Shown in pieces: positions 7,833 through 17,654 of a DNA stretch of 64,000 nucleotides. The stretch comes from GH45 sp046704385. GTDB lineage: Bacteria; Bacteroidota; Bacteroidia; Bacteroidales; SZUA-534. A model generated the notes under the pieces. That model had not been told where the DNA came from, ran no database searches, and saw nothing but the letters and a program-made list of their open reading frames with translations. The DNA lies in NCBI GenBank assembly GCA_046704385.1, contig JBJKSB010000022.1, positions 1 through 64,000 on the forward strand, read 5' to 3'. The position numbers and the translations under genes were made by a program. The stretch's first letter is position 1. Each line of letters opens with the position of its first letter.

Positions 7833-10244
7833 ATGAATACAAACCTGAATTACGCTTTCCGAAACATAAAAAACAATGCCGTTAATTCAATTATAACGGT
7901 ATTTGGGCTTTCGGTAGCTGTAGCCTGCTGCCTGATAATTTACTTTTATACCAGCCAGGAATACAGCTATAATAATTTCCATAAAAATGCCGATCAGATT
8001 TATCGCATCAATTACAAGATAGGTTATATTGAAGGCAGCTACAACGATATGCGTCTGGAACCTGAACTGGCTGATCTTTTACCCAAGGAAATTCCACAAA
8101 TTGAAAAATGTTCAGAGTACCGCTTTTCTTTCGACCAGGTAATTGGCTTTAATAATAATTATTATGATTGCACAGCAGGCTCGGCCAGCGAAGAATATTT
8201 TAATATGTTTTCGTATGATTTTATTGTAAAAAAGAAAGATACCATTTTCACAAACCCTTATGAAGTTGTTTTGACCAAAACTATGGCCGATAACCTGTTA
8301 CCCGAAGGGCAAACTTATGAAGATCTACTGCAAACTTCCATAGAATTTCCCCTGGCGTATGGTGATAAACAGTTTCAGATTGTGGGTATTATCAATGATA
8401 TTCCCAAAAATTCAACCATGAATTTTACTGCCGTTGTTTCCGGAAAAAGCGGCAATAATTTTGGGGGTTGCGATAATTATTTTGGTTACACTACTATATT
8501 TTACCAGCTAAAAAACGGTGTAAACTCAAACGTCGCTGAACAAAACATTAACCGATACCTGCTCGATTATTATAAAAGCCGGATTAACGATATGCAAAGT
8601 CGTAACCAACTGGTAAAAGGCGATCAGGCATTTGTTCCATTTTACACAAAACTTAGGGACAATCATACCAGGGGCGATGTTTTCTCCTGCTTCGAATCGT
8701 CAGTTGATAAAAGCAATTTCCTGATTTTGGGTACCATTGGTTTTTTAATTCTGCTCATAGCCGCAAGTAATTATACTATATTATCATTAGGCCAGTACCT
8801 GAAAAAAGTTGGCGATGTAGGTATACGAAAAGCTATGGGCGCTAACGCCGGCGATATTTTCTCAGTATTTTTATCTGAAGGATTAATATTAACCACCCTC
8901 GCCTTTGCAATTGGTATTACACTAAGCATGTTATTCATCCCGGTTTTTGGCCGTATGGCCCAAACCGAGATTTATACCGAATTAATAGACATACCGAAAG
9001 TTACGCTGTTCAGCCTGGCTCTTTTTACGGGTATTGTATTATTTACCAGCATAATTCCTGTACTGGTATTTTCAAAAATCACCCCTCATCAAATGGCCAG
9101 CAAAAAGCTGAAAATAGGGAATAAAAGCAAACTATCACAGGTTTTTGTGTCAATTCAATACAGTTTATCCATTATTTTAATCATAGTTACCCTGTTTATC
9201 GTTCGTCAGGCTAATTATTTAAAGCAACAGAACCTGGGTATTAATACCTCAAATGTGCTCGATATTGATATTGATAGAATCGACAACGACAAAAAACAGA
9301 CCTTTGCTGAAATGTTAAAACAAAATCCCGGAGTTGTTGACCTGACCCTTTCCTCACGAAATTTTTTAAACGGATCGTCGAACAGTTATGTGGACCGTGG
9401 CGATGGCGAACAGGTACTTACCTATCGTTTTAAGGTAGATCAGAATTATATATCCACGCTGGGATTGAAACTGGTTAAAGGTCATGACTTTACCCGCGAA
9501 AATGTAAAAGACGGAGACCGCAACATGATTGTAAATCAATCATTTGCTGAAGCGGCAGGAATTCTGGACGATCCTGTGGGCAAAGTCTATAATATAAACG
9601 GAACCAACTTTACCATCATTGGTATGGTAGCCGATTATCATTACCAGGATATGAAAAACCAGATTCAACCTGCTGCACTATTTGCCCGCACAAACTGGAT
9701 GAACGGGTTTTATAACCTGCTTTTAAGATACCAGCCTTCACAACTGGCCGAAGTTCAAAAATATATCAAAAAATCCTATGAAGAAATCGCTCCCGGAAAA
9801 ACGCTTTCTGTTCAATTTTGGAATGAACAATTGAATACCCGTTACGAAAGCGAAGACCGCTGGAGTAAGATTATTGGCATTGCTTCGGTAATTGCCATCA
9901 TTATTTCATCGTTAGGCTTGTTTGGCCTTACCATTTTATTAATTAACCAGCGAATAAAAGAAATTGGTGTCCGTAAAGTAAATGGTGCCAAATCGGTTGA
10001 AGTATTGCTTACAATTAATAAAACTTTCGCAGCCTGGCTGTTGGGTTCCTTAATAATAGCCCTACCTATATCATACTATATTGTTAACCAATGGCTTAAT
10101 AACTTTCCCTTTAAAGTGGAAATAAGCTGGTGGGTGTTTATTTTGTCAGGTATAATCGCCTTGAGCATTGCGCTATTGTCGGTAAGCTGGCAAAGTTTAA
10201 AAGCATCCAGACAAAACCCTGTGGAAGCATTACGGTATGAATAA
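7833..10244 (+). CDS. ABC transporter permease, MacB-like with two FtsX modules (permease 1)
   Basis: An 803-residue inner-membrane protein built as two tandem (1+3)-helix units. Helix 1 is at about 19-41, followed by a MacB-type periplasmic domain to about 290 and three helices to about 412. The second unit starts at about 438 and ends with three helices from 682. Each unit carries the FtsX cytoplasmic motif (GIRKAMGANAG near 331, GVRKVNGAKS near 712). The C-terminus ends NPVEALRYE, shared by four of the five paralogues. First gene of arm 1, with a sigma-54 promoter. Substrate unknown; such permeases usually act in mechanotransmission or export rather than import. Confidence 0.93.
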   Translation: MNTNLNYAFRNIKNNAVNSIITVFGLSVAVACCLIIYFYTSQEYSYNNFHKNADQIYRINYKIGYIEGSYNDMRLEPELADLLPKEIPQIEKCSEYRFSFDQVIGFNNNYYDCTAGSASEEYFNMFSYDFIVKKKDTIFTNPYEVVLTKTMADNLLPEGQTYEDLLQTSIEFPLAYGDKQFQIVGIINDIPKNSTMNFTAVVSGKSGNNFGGCDNYFGYTTIFYQLKNGVNSNVAEQNINRYLLDYYKSRINDMQSRNQLVKGDQAFVPFYTKLRDNHTRGDVFSCFESSVDKSNFLILGTIGFLILLIAASNYTILSLGQYLKKVGDVGIRKAMGANAGDIFSVFLSEGLILTTLAFAIGITLSMLFIPVFGRMAQTEIYTELIDIPKVTLFSLALFTGIVLFTSIIPVLVFSKITPHQMASKKLKIGNKSKLSQVFVSIQYSLSIILIIVTLFIVRQANYLKQQNLGINTSNVLDIDIDRIDNDKKQTFAEMLKQNPGVVDLTLSSRNFLNGSSNSYVDRGDGEQVLTYRFKVDQNYISTLGLKLVKGHDFTRENVKDGDRNMIVNQSFAEAAGILDDPVGKVYNINGTNFTIIGMVADYHYQDMKNQIQPAALFARTNWMNGFYNLLLRYQPSQLAEVQKYIKKSYEEIAPGKTLSVQFWNEQLNTRYESEDRWSKIIGIASVIAIIISSLGLFGLTILLINQRIKEIGVRKVNGAKSVEVLLTINKTFAAWLLGSLIIALPISYYIVNQWLNNFPFKVEISWWVFILSGIIALSIALLSVSWQSLKASRQNPVEALRYE

Positions 10245-10266
10245 ATTATTTAAAATTTAAATCATT

Positions 10267-12609
10267 ATGGAAAAATTACGATTTACTTTTAGAATATTAA
10301 AGCAAAATCCTTTGTTAACTTTTGTATGTCTTCCTGGTTTGGCACTGGGATTAGCTGCTGCTATCTTATTATGGCTTTACGTACAAACTGAACTTAGCTA
10401 CGACCACAATTTTGCAACACACGACCGGGTTCTCCGCTTAAATAATGTAATTGTTGAAAACAATCATCAACAAACACTTGCTCTTTGTTTTCGGGATTCC
10501 TATACTGAAATTCCGGCCCGGGTTCCGGCTGTTGAGGCCGCAACCCAAATTTACCAGGGTTGGGAAGTGGGTGTAAAAAATGACAATAAACAATACAGAA
10601 ATAAGCTATTATTTGCCGACAACGGATTTTTCAAAGTTTTCGATCAATATCTGATCCAGGGAGATACTCATGAAGCTCTGAAAGGCAAAAACAAAGTTGT
10701 AATAAATACTTCAACAGCCAAAAAGATATTTAAGGACGAAAGTTGTATGGGCAAAACCTTGTATATTGATGAAAAACCCTATGTTATTTCCGGAATTATT
10801 AAAGACCTCCCGGATAATACCCATTTTCACTTTGATTTGCTGGCAAGTATTGAAACCATGAATCCTGAGAATTTTAGAGGCCTTGAATTTTATACCTACT
10901 TCTTAATCCATAAGAATGCAAATATTGAACTTGCAGCTCAAAAGATTGAAGAAATCAATAACAAATTAATGGTTCCTTTTAAAGAAGAATTAAATATTTC
11001 AGTTAATTCAAAAACTGAGTTGCTTTCGGACATTCATCTGAAGACAGATGTAGATGTTGATTTATCACAAAAAGCTAATCCTCTCATAATATTAATTGTA
11101 AGTTTAATAGCCCTGTTTATCTTACTTATTGCAACCATAAATTATATCAATTTATATATTCTTCACGGCGAGAAAAGGATAAATGAAATTGCCACACGAA
11201 AAACACTAGGGGCAGGCAAAAGCCAGCTTATACGCATTTTTTACAGTGAAACAACAGTTATTGTAGGAAGTGCCTTAATCCTGGCACTTTTAATCGTAAA
11301 ACTTTCATTACCCTGGTTTTCGACAATAATTAACCGTCCGGTATCATTTCCTCAACTTTTATCAGCAAATACCATCGGCACTACATTACTGTTTCTTATA
11401 CTTTTAATTTTTGCCTCAGGTGCTTATCCCTCATTATATCTTTCTAAAATAAATGTTATTTCGGGTTTGAAAGGTTATTGGGGACAGATTAAACGAAAAA
11501 ACAGGCTTTCTGTTTCATCGGTTTTGGTTCAATTTACTATCACCGTTTTTTTATTAAGCTCTCTTTTTGTTGTGATATCGCAGGTTCGCTATCTCAAAAA
11601 ACAATCATTAGGATTTAATCCTAACCATGTGGAAGGAATAACTAACCTTACCAATAATATTAAAAATAGTCATGTAGCTATAACCAATGAGCTGCAAAAC
11701 CTGCCGTTTATCGAAAGTGTGGCATGTTCGAATCACAGTATGGGTAGCGGAACAAGCGGGCAGGGTATCAGAAAATTCGGTTCTACAGGTAAATACGAAT
11801 CGATAAATCAGTACCGGGTTCAAGCTAACTTTTGCAAAGTTATGCAAATGGAGCTTGTTAAAGGCCGGTATTTAAATAATGATGAAAGCGATAAAAATTC
11901 GGTAATATTGAATCAGTCAGCAGCAAAAATGTTGAATATTACCGATATTGAAAATGAAAGGGTTGAAATGTTTGGCACTCCAATGAAAATAGCCGGAATT
12001 GTTCAGGACTTTTATTATGGTACTCCCGGTAGTCGAATTTTGCCACTGGTTATTACCGATTATACTGATGAAACCAGTAACATTTATTACCGAACCCAGG
12101 CTAATATTACTCCAGCTCAACGTGAACAAATTATCCGTGTATTCAAAAAATACGATCCTTCATTTATACCTGGAACCATCCACGTTTCAGAGGTTTATGC
12201 CCAAAAATTCACAGAACTTAACCGTTTGGTGAAATTAGTATCTATCAGTACCTATTTAATTATAATTCTTAGTTTTATGGGTTTGGTAGCGCTTTCAATT
12301 TTCAATATCAACGGTCGTACTAAAGAAATTGGTGTCAGGAAAGTAAATGGTGCTACCATACAGGAAATTTTAGTTTGGTTAAATAAAAGTTTCATCGTAT
12401 GGGTAGTAGTTGCATTTATAATCGCAGTTCCAATTGCCTATTTTGCCATGGACAAATGGTTAAACCAATTTACCTTTAAAATAAATTTAAGCTGGTGGCT
12501 TTTCGTTTTGGCAGGTTTAACAGCTATGTCCATTACTTTAATAACCATAAGCTGGCAAAGCTTTAAGGCAGCACGAAGAAACCCCGTGGAAGCATTACGA
12601 TATGAATAA
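10267..12609 (+). CDS. ABC transporter permease, MacB-like with two FtsX modules (permease 2)
   Basis: A 780-residue paralogue of permease 1, with the same two-unit layout and the motifs ATRKTLGAGKS (first FtsX module) and GVRKVNGATI (second). The periplasmic domains are more divergent than the membrane parts, so each permease probably sees a different partner or ligand (inference). It starts 22 bp after permease 1 and ends 17 bp before permease 3, consistent with one transcript. The ATPase it needs is encoded only in arm 2. Confidence 0.93.
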   Translation: MEKLRFTFRILKQNPLLTFVCLPGLALGLAAAILLWLYVQTELSYDHNFATHDRVLRLNNVIVENNHQQTLALCFRDSYTEIPARVPAVEAATQIYQGWEVGVKNDNKQYRNKLLFADNGFFKVFDQYLIQGDTHEALKGKNKVVINTSTAKKIFKDESCMGKTLYIDEKPYVISGIIKDLPDNTHFHFDLLASIETMNPENFRGLEFYTYFLIHKNANIELAAQKIEEINNKLMVPFKEELNISVNSKTELLSDIHLKTDVDVDLSQKANPLIILIVSLIALFILLIATINYINLYILHGEKRINEIATRKTLGAGKSQLIRIFYSETTVIVGSALILALLIVKLSLPWFSTIINRPVSFPQLLSANTIGTTLLFLILLIFASGAYPSLYLSKINVISGLKGYWGQIKRKNRLSVSSVLVQFTITVFLLSSLFVVISQVRYLKKQSLGFNPNHVEGITNLTNNIKNSHVAITNELQNLPFIESVACSNHSMGSGTSGQGIRKFGSTGKYESINQYRVQANFCKVMQMELVKGRYLNNDESDKNSVILNQSAAKMLNITDIENERVEMFGTPMKIAGIVQDFYYGTPGSRILPLVITDYTDETSNIYYRTQANITPAQREQIIRVFKKYDPSFIPGTIHVSEVYAQKFTELNRLVKLVSISTYLIIILSFMGLVALSIFNINGRTKEIGVRKVNGATIQEILVWLNKSFIVWVVVAFIIAVPIAYFAMDKWLNQFTFKINLSWWLFVLAGLTAMSITLITISWQSFKAARRNPVEALRYE

Positions 12610-12626
12610 ATTTAAATTCCGAAATT

Positions 12627-15056
12627 ATGTTTTACAAAAAATATATAGTGCCGGCTTTACGGAGTATTAACCGTAACAAGGCTACAGCCGCACTAAACCT
12701 GACCAGTCTTGTCGTTGGTCTGACCAGCATGATTTTTATCGCCTTTTGGATAAAACATGAATTAAGTTACGATAATTTTCATCCGAATGCCGACCGTACC
12801 TATCGGATAGTTTATAACGGTGTTTTGCATGGCTCGGTGATTAAAGATTGTACCACCGGCAGATGTTTTTACGATGCCCTGAAAAATGATTTTCCTGAAA
12901 TAGAATATGCAACTACTGTTTTTAACTTCGATGAAGCCCAGCTGGCAAAGGAAAATGGCGAATCGTACCTTATCAAGTTATCAGCTGTTTGCCCCGATTT
13001 TTTTGATGTTTTTGGAGCCCATATTATCAAAGGAAATGCAAAAGACTTAGAGAAACCAAATATTGCCTTTCTTACCCCCGAAACAGCCCGGAAATTTTTT
13101 GGTGATGAAGACCCGATAGGCAAAATAATCTCGACCGGTATGTCCGGCGAAAATAAACACTTTACAGTAGCCGGTTTGGTTAGCCCCATGCCTGAAAATT
13201 CACATTTTGAGTACGACATGTTATATTCAAATACATCAATGGGTATGTTCAATCAGCCATCGAACGATTGGCTGGATGCCAAATACCATAACTACTTTGT
13301 GTTAAAACCCGGAGTGAATTATAAAGCGTTCGAAGCAAAATTCAACCAATATGCCATGGCTAAAATTGCCCCTTTGATACGTAGCTGGAGAAATTTATCC
13401 ATCAATGAGTGGGAGTCGGGCGGAAACCATGTTAAGTTTGAATTGCAACCTATTGAGCGCATCCATTTAATTCCCGGTTACAGCAGTGAATTTAAAACCA
13501 ATGGTAATATCCTGTACATTTACATATTCATGGCTGTTGGGATCCTTATACTGATTATTTCCATCATTAATTTCAGTAATCTGTCCATTGTTAAATCATT
13601 AAACCGTGCTAAAGAAATCGGCATTAAAAAAGTATCAGGATCGGACCGAAAGATGCTGGCTATTCAATTTTTAACCGAAAGTTCTTTGTTAAGCCTTATC
13701 GCCACTTTTATATCTATTTTGATTGTTGTAATTGCTGCTCCTTTCTTTATGAAGTTTACAGGTGTTAATTTGTTTACATCGGGTAACTTTAAGATTCAGA
13801 TTCTGGCGGCACTATTAGGATTGGCCTTATTTACCGGTTTCTTGTCGGGATTATATCCAGCCTTATATTTGTCAAAACTTTCGCCGGTAAAAGTTTTGAA
13901 TTCGTCCAGGGCCAAATTCAAAGGAGTATTTTTTAAAGATTTTTTAATTGTGTCCCAGTTTGTTATCTGCATTGTGGTTTTTATCGGGGCTTTTATAGTG
14001 AACCGGCAGCTTAATTTTCTGCAAAACGAAAATTTAGGTTTTAAAAAAGACAATATTTTAGTTTTAAAAGGTACTGATAATCTATCGTGGGAAAAGAACC
14101 TGCTCCTTAATAATGAACTTCAGAAAATTACCGGTGTTATAAATTCCACCTCATCACAGAATATTCCTGCTGAACGATGCAGCTTCTATCAGGCTGCGTA
14201 TAACGCCCCTTCTGGTTTGAAATCATCCATTCTGGATTTTCTGCCTTGCGATTACCGATATAAAGATGTTTATCAATTAAACCTGCTTGAAGGTGATTTT
14301 TTTACCAACGATTTTACACCCAAAGCCCGGAAGATAGTGCTAAATCAAACAGCGGTTAAAGCCCTTGGAATAGAAAACTGGGAAGGTAAATTTGTTCGTC
14401 GCGGTAACACCGATTACCAGATTGTAGGTGTTGTAGAAGATTTTCATTACAGTTCAAAACAGGCAGCCATTCCACCGCTGGGCTTAGTTGAAATACCTGA
14501 CACCTACCAATTCTGGAGCCCGGTATACTGTTCAGTACTTATGCAGGGCAATAATATACAGTCCACCGTAAAACAAATTAAAAAAGTATGGAACGACATT
14601 GCCCCGGGAATTGAATTCCGGTATACCTTCTTTGACCAGGATTACGATCACCTGTATTACCAGGAAACACAAACCAAAAAAGTTTTTATTGTTTTCGCCC
14701 TTATTGCCATCAGCCTGTCGTGTTTTGGTTTGTTTGGATTTGTGAAGTACCTGGTGCAAAACCGCACTAAGGAAATCGGGATTCGTAAAGTTAACGGTGC
14801 CCGAACCGAATCAATTTTTGTATTATTATCAAAGCATTTTACCAGTCCGGTGATTATAGCAATGACATGTTCGTTCCCGCTGGCATATATTATGATGCGA
14901 AAATGGCTCGAAAGCTTTGCCTATAGGGTTCAAATCAATTATGTGTATTTCTTATGGGCCGGATTACTCACCCTGGGAATTGTATTCCTGACTGTTGGAT
15001 GGCTGGGCTGGCGTGCTGCACGTAAAAACCCGGTGGAGGCGTTGAGGTATGAATAA
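12627..15056 (+). CDS. ABC transporter permease, MacB-like with two FtsX modules (permease 3)
   Basis: An 809-residue paralogue, last gene of arm 1. The N-terminal helix (about 19-42) is followed by the recurrent SYDNFHPNADRTYRI segment that opens the periplasmic domain. FtsX motifs are GIKKVSGSDRK and GIRKVNGART, and the protein ends NPVEALRYE. The gap to the converging PIN gene is 63 bp with no obvious terminator. Confidence 0.93.
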   Translation: MFYKKYIVPALRSINRNKATAALNLTSLVVGLTSMIFIAFWIKHELSYDNFHPNADRTYRIVYNGVLHGSVIKDCTTGRCFYDALKNDFPEIEYATTVFNFDEAQLAKENGESYLIKLSAVCPDFFDVFGAHIIKGNAKDLEKPNIAFLTPETARKFFGDEDPIGKIISTGMSGENKHFTVAGLVSPMPENSHFEYDMLYSNTSMGMFNQPSNDWLDAKYHNYFVLKPGVNYKAFEAKFNQYAMAKIAPLIRSWRNLSINEWESGGNHVKFELQPIERIHLIPGYSSEFKTNGNILYIYIFMAVGILILIISIINFSNLSIVKSLNRAKEIGIKKVSGSDRKMLAIQFLTESSLLSLIATFISILIVVIAAPFFMKFTGVNLFTSGNFKIQILAALLGLALFTGFLSGLYPALYLSKLSPVKVLNSSRAKFKGVFFKDFLIVSQFVICIVVFIGAFIVNRQLNFLQNENLGFKKDNILVLKGTDNLSWEKNLLLNNELQKITGVINSTSSQNIPAERCSFYQAAYNAPSGLKSSILDFLPCDYRYKDVYQLNLLEGDFFTNDFTPKARKIVLNQTAVKALGIENWEGKFVRRGNTDYQIVGVVEDFHYSSKQAAIPPLGLVEIPDTYQFWSPVYCSVLMQGNNIQSTVKQIKKVWNDIAPGIEFRYTFFDQDYDHLYYQETQTKKVFIVFALIAISLSCFGLFGFVKYLVQNRTKEIGIRKVNGARTESIFVLLSKHFTSPVIIAMTCSFPLAYIMMRKWLESFAYRVQINYVYFLWAGLLTLGIVFLTVGWLGWRAARKNPVEALRYE

Positions 15057-15119
15057 AGTATAAATCGTTTTATCGAAGTAGTAAATTCCAGAATTGGATT
15101 ATTTGGTAAAGCAATTTAT

Positions 15120-15533
15120 TTATCTTTTCAGGCTATTTAAAAATTCATCAGGAGTCATAATTGGAATCTGAACACCTTTAAAATCTTTTCCATTCCTGGT
15201 TATAAGCACATTACAATCAGCACTAATGGCACTAAAATATTGTAATGAATCTTCAAAATCGGAAAAATCGGAATTAAGACCTTTTTCAATTATTACTTCA
15301 TTTAGTTCACATATTCCCGAAATAACTTTGAATTTCCTTAGCTTATTCTTGGTTTTTTCAATTCCTTCAAATTTTGTCAGAAAATAACCTACAGTAGCAT
15401 AGGAAAGAGCTGATACGACCATCTCAATTTTTCTTTTATCAGCCAAAGATGCAAGTTTAGCAGAAGATAGATAAAACGGTTCTCGTTCGCCTAAAAAATC
15501 GAGCATTACATTTGTGTCTAAAAAAACCCTCAT
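15120..15533 (-). CDS. PIN-domain ribonuclease toxin (VapC-like)
   Basis: 137 aa with a PIN-domain arrangement: LDTNVMLDFL at the N-terminus (Asp6), SDFEDSLQYF (Asp92, Asp95) and ITRNGKDF (Asp117), the acidic residues expected to coordinate metal. The usual second-position glutamate near residue 40 is not obvious (VVSALSYA). PIN toxins are RNases held in check by a partner antitoxin. The preceding gene on the same strand is a ribbon-helix-helix-like protein ending 1 bp before this ATG, so the two form a toxin-antitoxin pair. Confidence 0.8.
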   Translation of the reverse strand: MRVFLDTNVMLDFLGEREPFYLSSAKLASLADKRKIEMVVSALSYATVGYFLTKFEGIEKTKNKLRKFKVISGICELNEVIIEKGLNSDFSDFEDSLQYFSAISADCNVLITRNGKDFKGVQIPIMTPDEFLNSLKR

Positions 15534-15534
15534 T

Positions 15535-15789
15535 CTATTTATATTTTTCAGTCAAATGGTTTAGATATTCACTTTTATAATCCAAATCTGCCGGTATTTT
15601 AACACCTGTTGACATACTTTTAACAAATGGGGATATTTCCAGATCATCATCTTCATTTTTTTCATGATTTACCAACGATTTTAGATAGGCTTCAATAATC
15701 CGTGATAAACTTCTTTTATGAAACAACGCATATTCTTTTGCTTGTTCTATAACCAACTTATCCAGCTTTAATGTAAGTTTCGAATCCAT
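15535..15789 (-). CDS. DUF6364-type antitoxin
   Basis: An 84-residue protein starting MDSKLTLKLDKLVIEQAKEY and continuing HKRSLSRIIEAYL, the strand-helix-helix pattern of ribbon-helix-helix antitoxins of the DUF6364 type. An acidic middle (NEDDDLE) and a C-terminal tail would wrap the PIN toxin. It is the first gene of the pair and probably autorepresses it (family expectation). The pair sits in the 960-bp gap between the two permease arms, on the opposite strand. Confidence 0.75.
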   Translation of the reverse strand: MDSKLTLKLDKLVIEQAKEYALFHKRSLSRIIEAYLKSLVNHEKNEDDDLEISPFVKSMSTGVKIPADLDYKSEYLNHLTEKYK

Positions 15790-15868
15790 ATTATCTCATT
15801 TTATACGTACAAAAATATTAAACATATCCGTATTATACAAATTCATTGTAAAGAATTCAACCATCAAT

Positions 15869-15885
15869 TGTAAAAATATTTTACA
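15869..15885 (+). promoter_or_regulatory. Candidate enhancer (UAS) for arm 2
   Basis: TGTAAAA-ATA-TTTTACA is a perfect 7-bp inverted repeat with a 3-bp centre, starting 72 bp upstream of the -24 GG of the arm 2 sigma-54 element. A further TTGTAAA half-site lies at 15846-15852. The related sequence at 7711-7727 has nearly the same spacing to its own promoter. Confidence 0.6.
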
Positions 15886-15939
15886 CAAAAGTATAATTAA
15901 TATTACATTTATAATTGATTATCAACATCTTACATTTTA

Positions 15940-15956
15940 TGGCACACAAATGGCAT
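15940..15956 (+). promoter_or_regulatory. Sigma-54 (-24/-12) promoter for arm 2
   Basis: TGGCAC-ACAAA-TGGCAT has GG at 15941-15942 and GC at 15953-15954 with the canonical 10-bp spacing. Predicted transcript start is near 15966, about 50 nt upstream of the ATPase ATG at 16016. Confidence 0.75.
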
Positions 15957-16015
15957 ATAAGTCGAATAAGTATAATAACTTAGTAATTGAAAAACCACCC
16001 TAAAACAACAATAAA

Positions 16016-16705
16016 ATGATTAATCTTAAAGAAATTTACAAGTATTATGATGCAAAACTGCACCGTACCTTTATTTTGAAAGACGTTAACCTTGAAATTA
16101 AAGAGGGAGAATTTGTTTCCATTATGGGTCCCAGCGGGGCTGGTAAATCTACTCTGTTAAATATTATCGGTTTGCTCGACGAACCCTCAGAAGGCGAATA
16201 TTTCTTCGATGGTGAATCGATGACCAATCTAAAGGAGAAGAAAAAAGTGGAATACCACCGAAACCATATCGGTTTTATTTTCCAGGCTTACCACCTGATT
16301 GAGGAAATGACTGTTTACGAGAATATTGAAACCCCCCTGATTTATAAAGGAATTAAAGGCAGGGAACGCAAAGCCATAGTAGCCGATTTACTCGACCGTT
16401 TTAATATTGTAGCTAAAAAAGATTTGTTTCCCACCCAACTCTCAGGCGGTCAGCAACAATTAGTTGGTGTAGCCCGTGCCATTGCCGGCAAACCCCGCTT
16501 ATTACTGGCCGACGAGCCTACCGGTAACCTGCATACTACCCAGGGAAAAATTATTATGGATTTGCTGAAAGAACTTAACCAGGAAGGTATGACCATTATA
16601 CAGGTTACGCACAACCAGGACTTCGCCAATTACGCCAGCCGTATTATAAATATTGTTGACGGTTTAATTGAAGAAAAGAAACATGAAGTAATGGCAAATT
16701 CCTAA
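16016..16705 (+). CDS. ABC transporter ATP-binding protein (MacB/LolD-like)
   Basis: A 229-residue ATPase with Walker A GPSGAGKST near residue 39, Q-loop FIFQAYHL, signature LSGGQQQ and Walker B LLLADEPTGN, all intact. The position after the signature is Leu (QQQLVGVARAI) where Arg is usual in LolD/MacB relatives. It is the only ATPase for five permeases, so it presumably energises all of them from the cytoplasmic side (inference). The TAA stop is directly followed by the ATG of the next gene at 16706, suggesting translational coupling. Confidence 0.93.
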   Translation: MINLKEIYKYYDAKLHRTFILKDVNLEIKEGEFVSIMGPSGAGKSTLLNIIGLLDEPSEGEYFFDGESMTNLKEKKKVEYHRNHIGFIFQAYHLIEEMTVYENIETPLIYKGIKGRERKAIVADLLDRFNIVAKKDLFPTQLSGGQQQLVGVARAIAGKPRLLLADEPTGNLHTTQGKIIMDLLKELNQEGMTIIQVTHNQDFANYASRIINIVDGLIEEKKHEVMANS

Positions 16706-17638
16706 ATGAAAACTTTCGGTACCATGAAAAAATTTTTATTACTCATCGAACTCCTTTTACTGGTTTTTATGGTAAAAGCCCAAAATGCCGAATATTCCTT
16801 TAAGGAGACTTATGATGCCCCCTCAAAAAGCAACCTGACCGTTGATGCCGAAGACAGCGACATTAAAATAATGGCATCAGACATGGATCACATTGCCATT
16901 TTTTACATCGTCAGGCAGCATAATAAGCTGCTCCATATGAATAGGGATGAGCTTGAGGAGTATTTTAAAATAACCATAACCAAAGAGCCTGACGGACTAA
17001 CTATTAAATCACGATCAAAAGAAAAAAATAATTTAACAAACTGGGAAAACCGGATAATGCTCGATTTCAAAGTGCTGGCACCAATTGAAACACATTGCTC
17101 ATTATCTACTGTTGATGGTGACCTGGCCATCAAAGGTTTTAAATCCGATCAGGAGTACAAAACGGTTGACGGAGACATTAAAATTCTGAATATTACAGGA
17201 AATATAACAGCCTCAACGGTTGATGGTGACATCCACATTGAGGAAACGGAAGGCAAAGTAGAAGCAAAAACTACTGACGGCGATATCAAAATTAAGAATC
17301 TTACCAGTGATATAAAGGCCACAACAACGGATGGTGATATTTCATTTACCGGATTAACCGGTGGTATTCAATGTGCCACCAGCGATGGCGATGTAAATGG
17401 CCATATTATCGATCTTAAATCGGCCTGTGGATTCAGAACCGGCGACGGTGATATAAATATAAGCCTTACTCAAAATACCGGGTTTAATGTTACCATGAAA
17501 GGGGAAGACCTAAAAGTAAATTTCAAAAATTTTAATGGTGATGTTGATGACGATTACATCAAAGGTCAGGTTAACGGTGGCGGCCCCGATATGAATCTGT
17601 CGACCACCGATGGTGATATTCATATTTCGTTCGAGTAA
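16706..17638 (+). CDS. DUF4097-type secreted beta-helix protein with DGD repeats
   Basis: A 310-residue exported protein. The ATG at 16706 abuts the ATPase stop; an internal ATG at 16724 gives a tidier signal peptide (MKKFLLLIELLLLVFMVKAQ), so the true start is uncertain. From about residue 130 there are eight units of the form (S/K/T)-T-x-DGD-(I/L/V), such as STVDGDL, KTVDGDI, TTTDGDI and STTDGDI. Most are 18-20 residues apart, with a longer gap before the last. This is the right-handed beta-helix pattern of DUF4097/bactofilin-like adhesins. Its place inside the ABC locus suggests a periplasmic or surface partner of the permeases. Confidence 0.8.
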   Translation: MKTFGTMKKFLLLIELLLLVFMVKAQNAEYSFKETYDAPSKSNLTVDAEDSDIKIMASDMDHIAIFYIVRQHNKLLHMNRDELEEYFKITITKEPDGLTIKSRSKEKNNLTNWENRIMLDFKVLAPIETHCSLSTVDGDLAIKGFKSDQEYKTVDGDIKILNITGNITASTVDGDIHIEETEGKVEAKTTDGDIKIKNLTSDIKATTTDGDISFTGLTGGIQCATSDGDVNGHIIDLKSACGFRTGDGDINISLTQNTGFNVTMKGEDLKVNFKNFNGDVDDDYIKGQVNGGGPDMNLSTTDGDIHISFE

Positions 17639-17654
17639 AAAGTAGCGGTTTATC

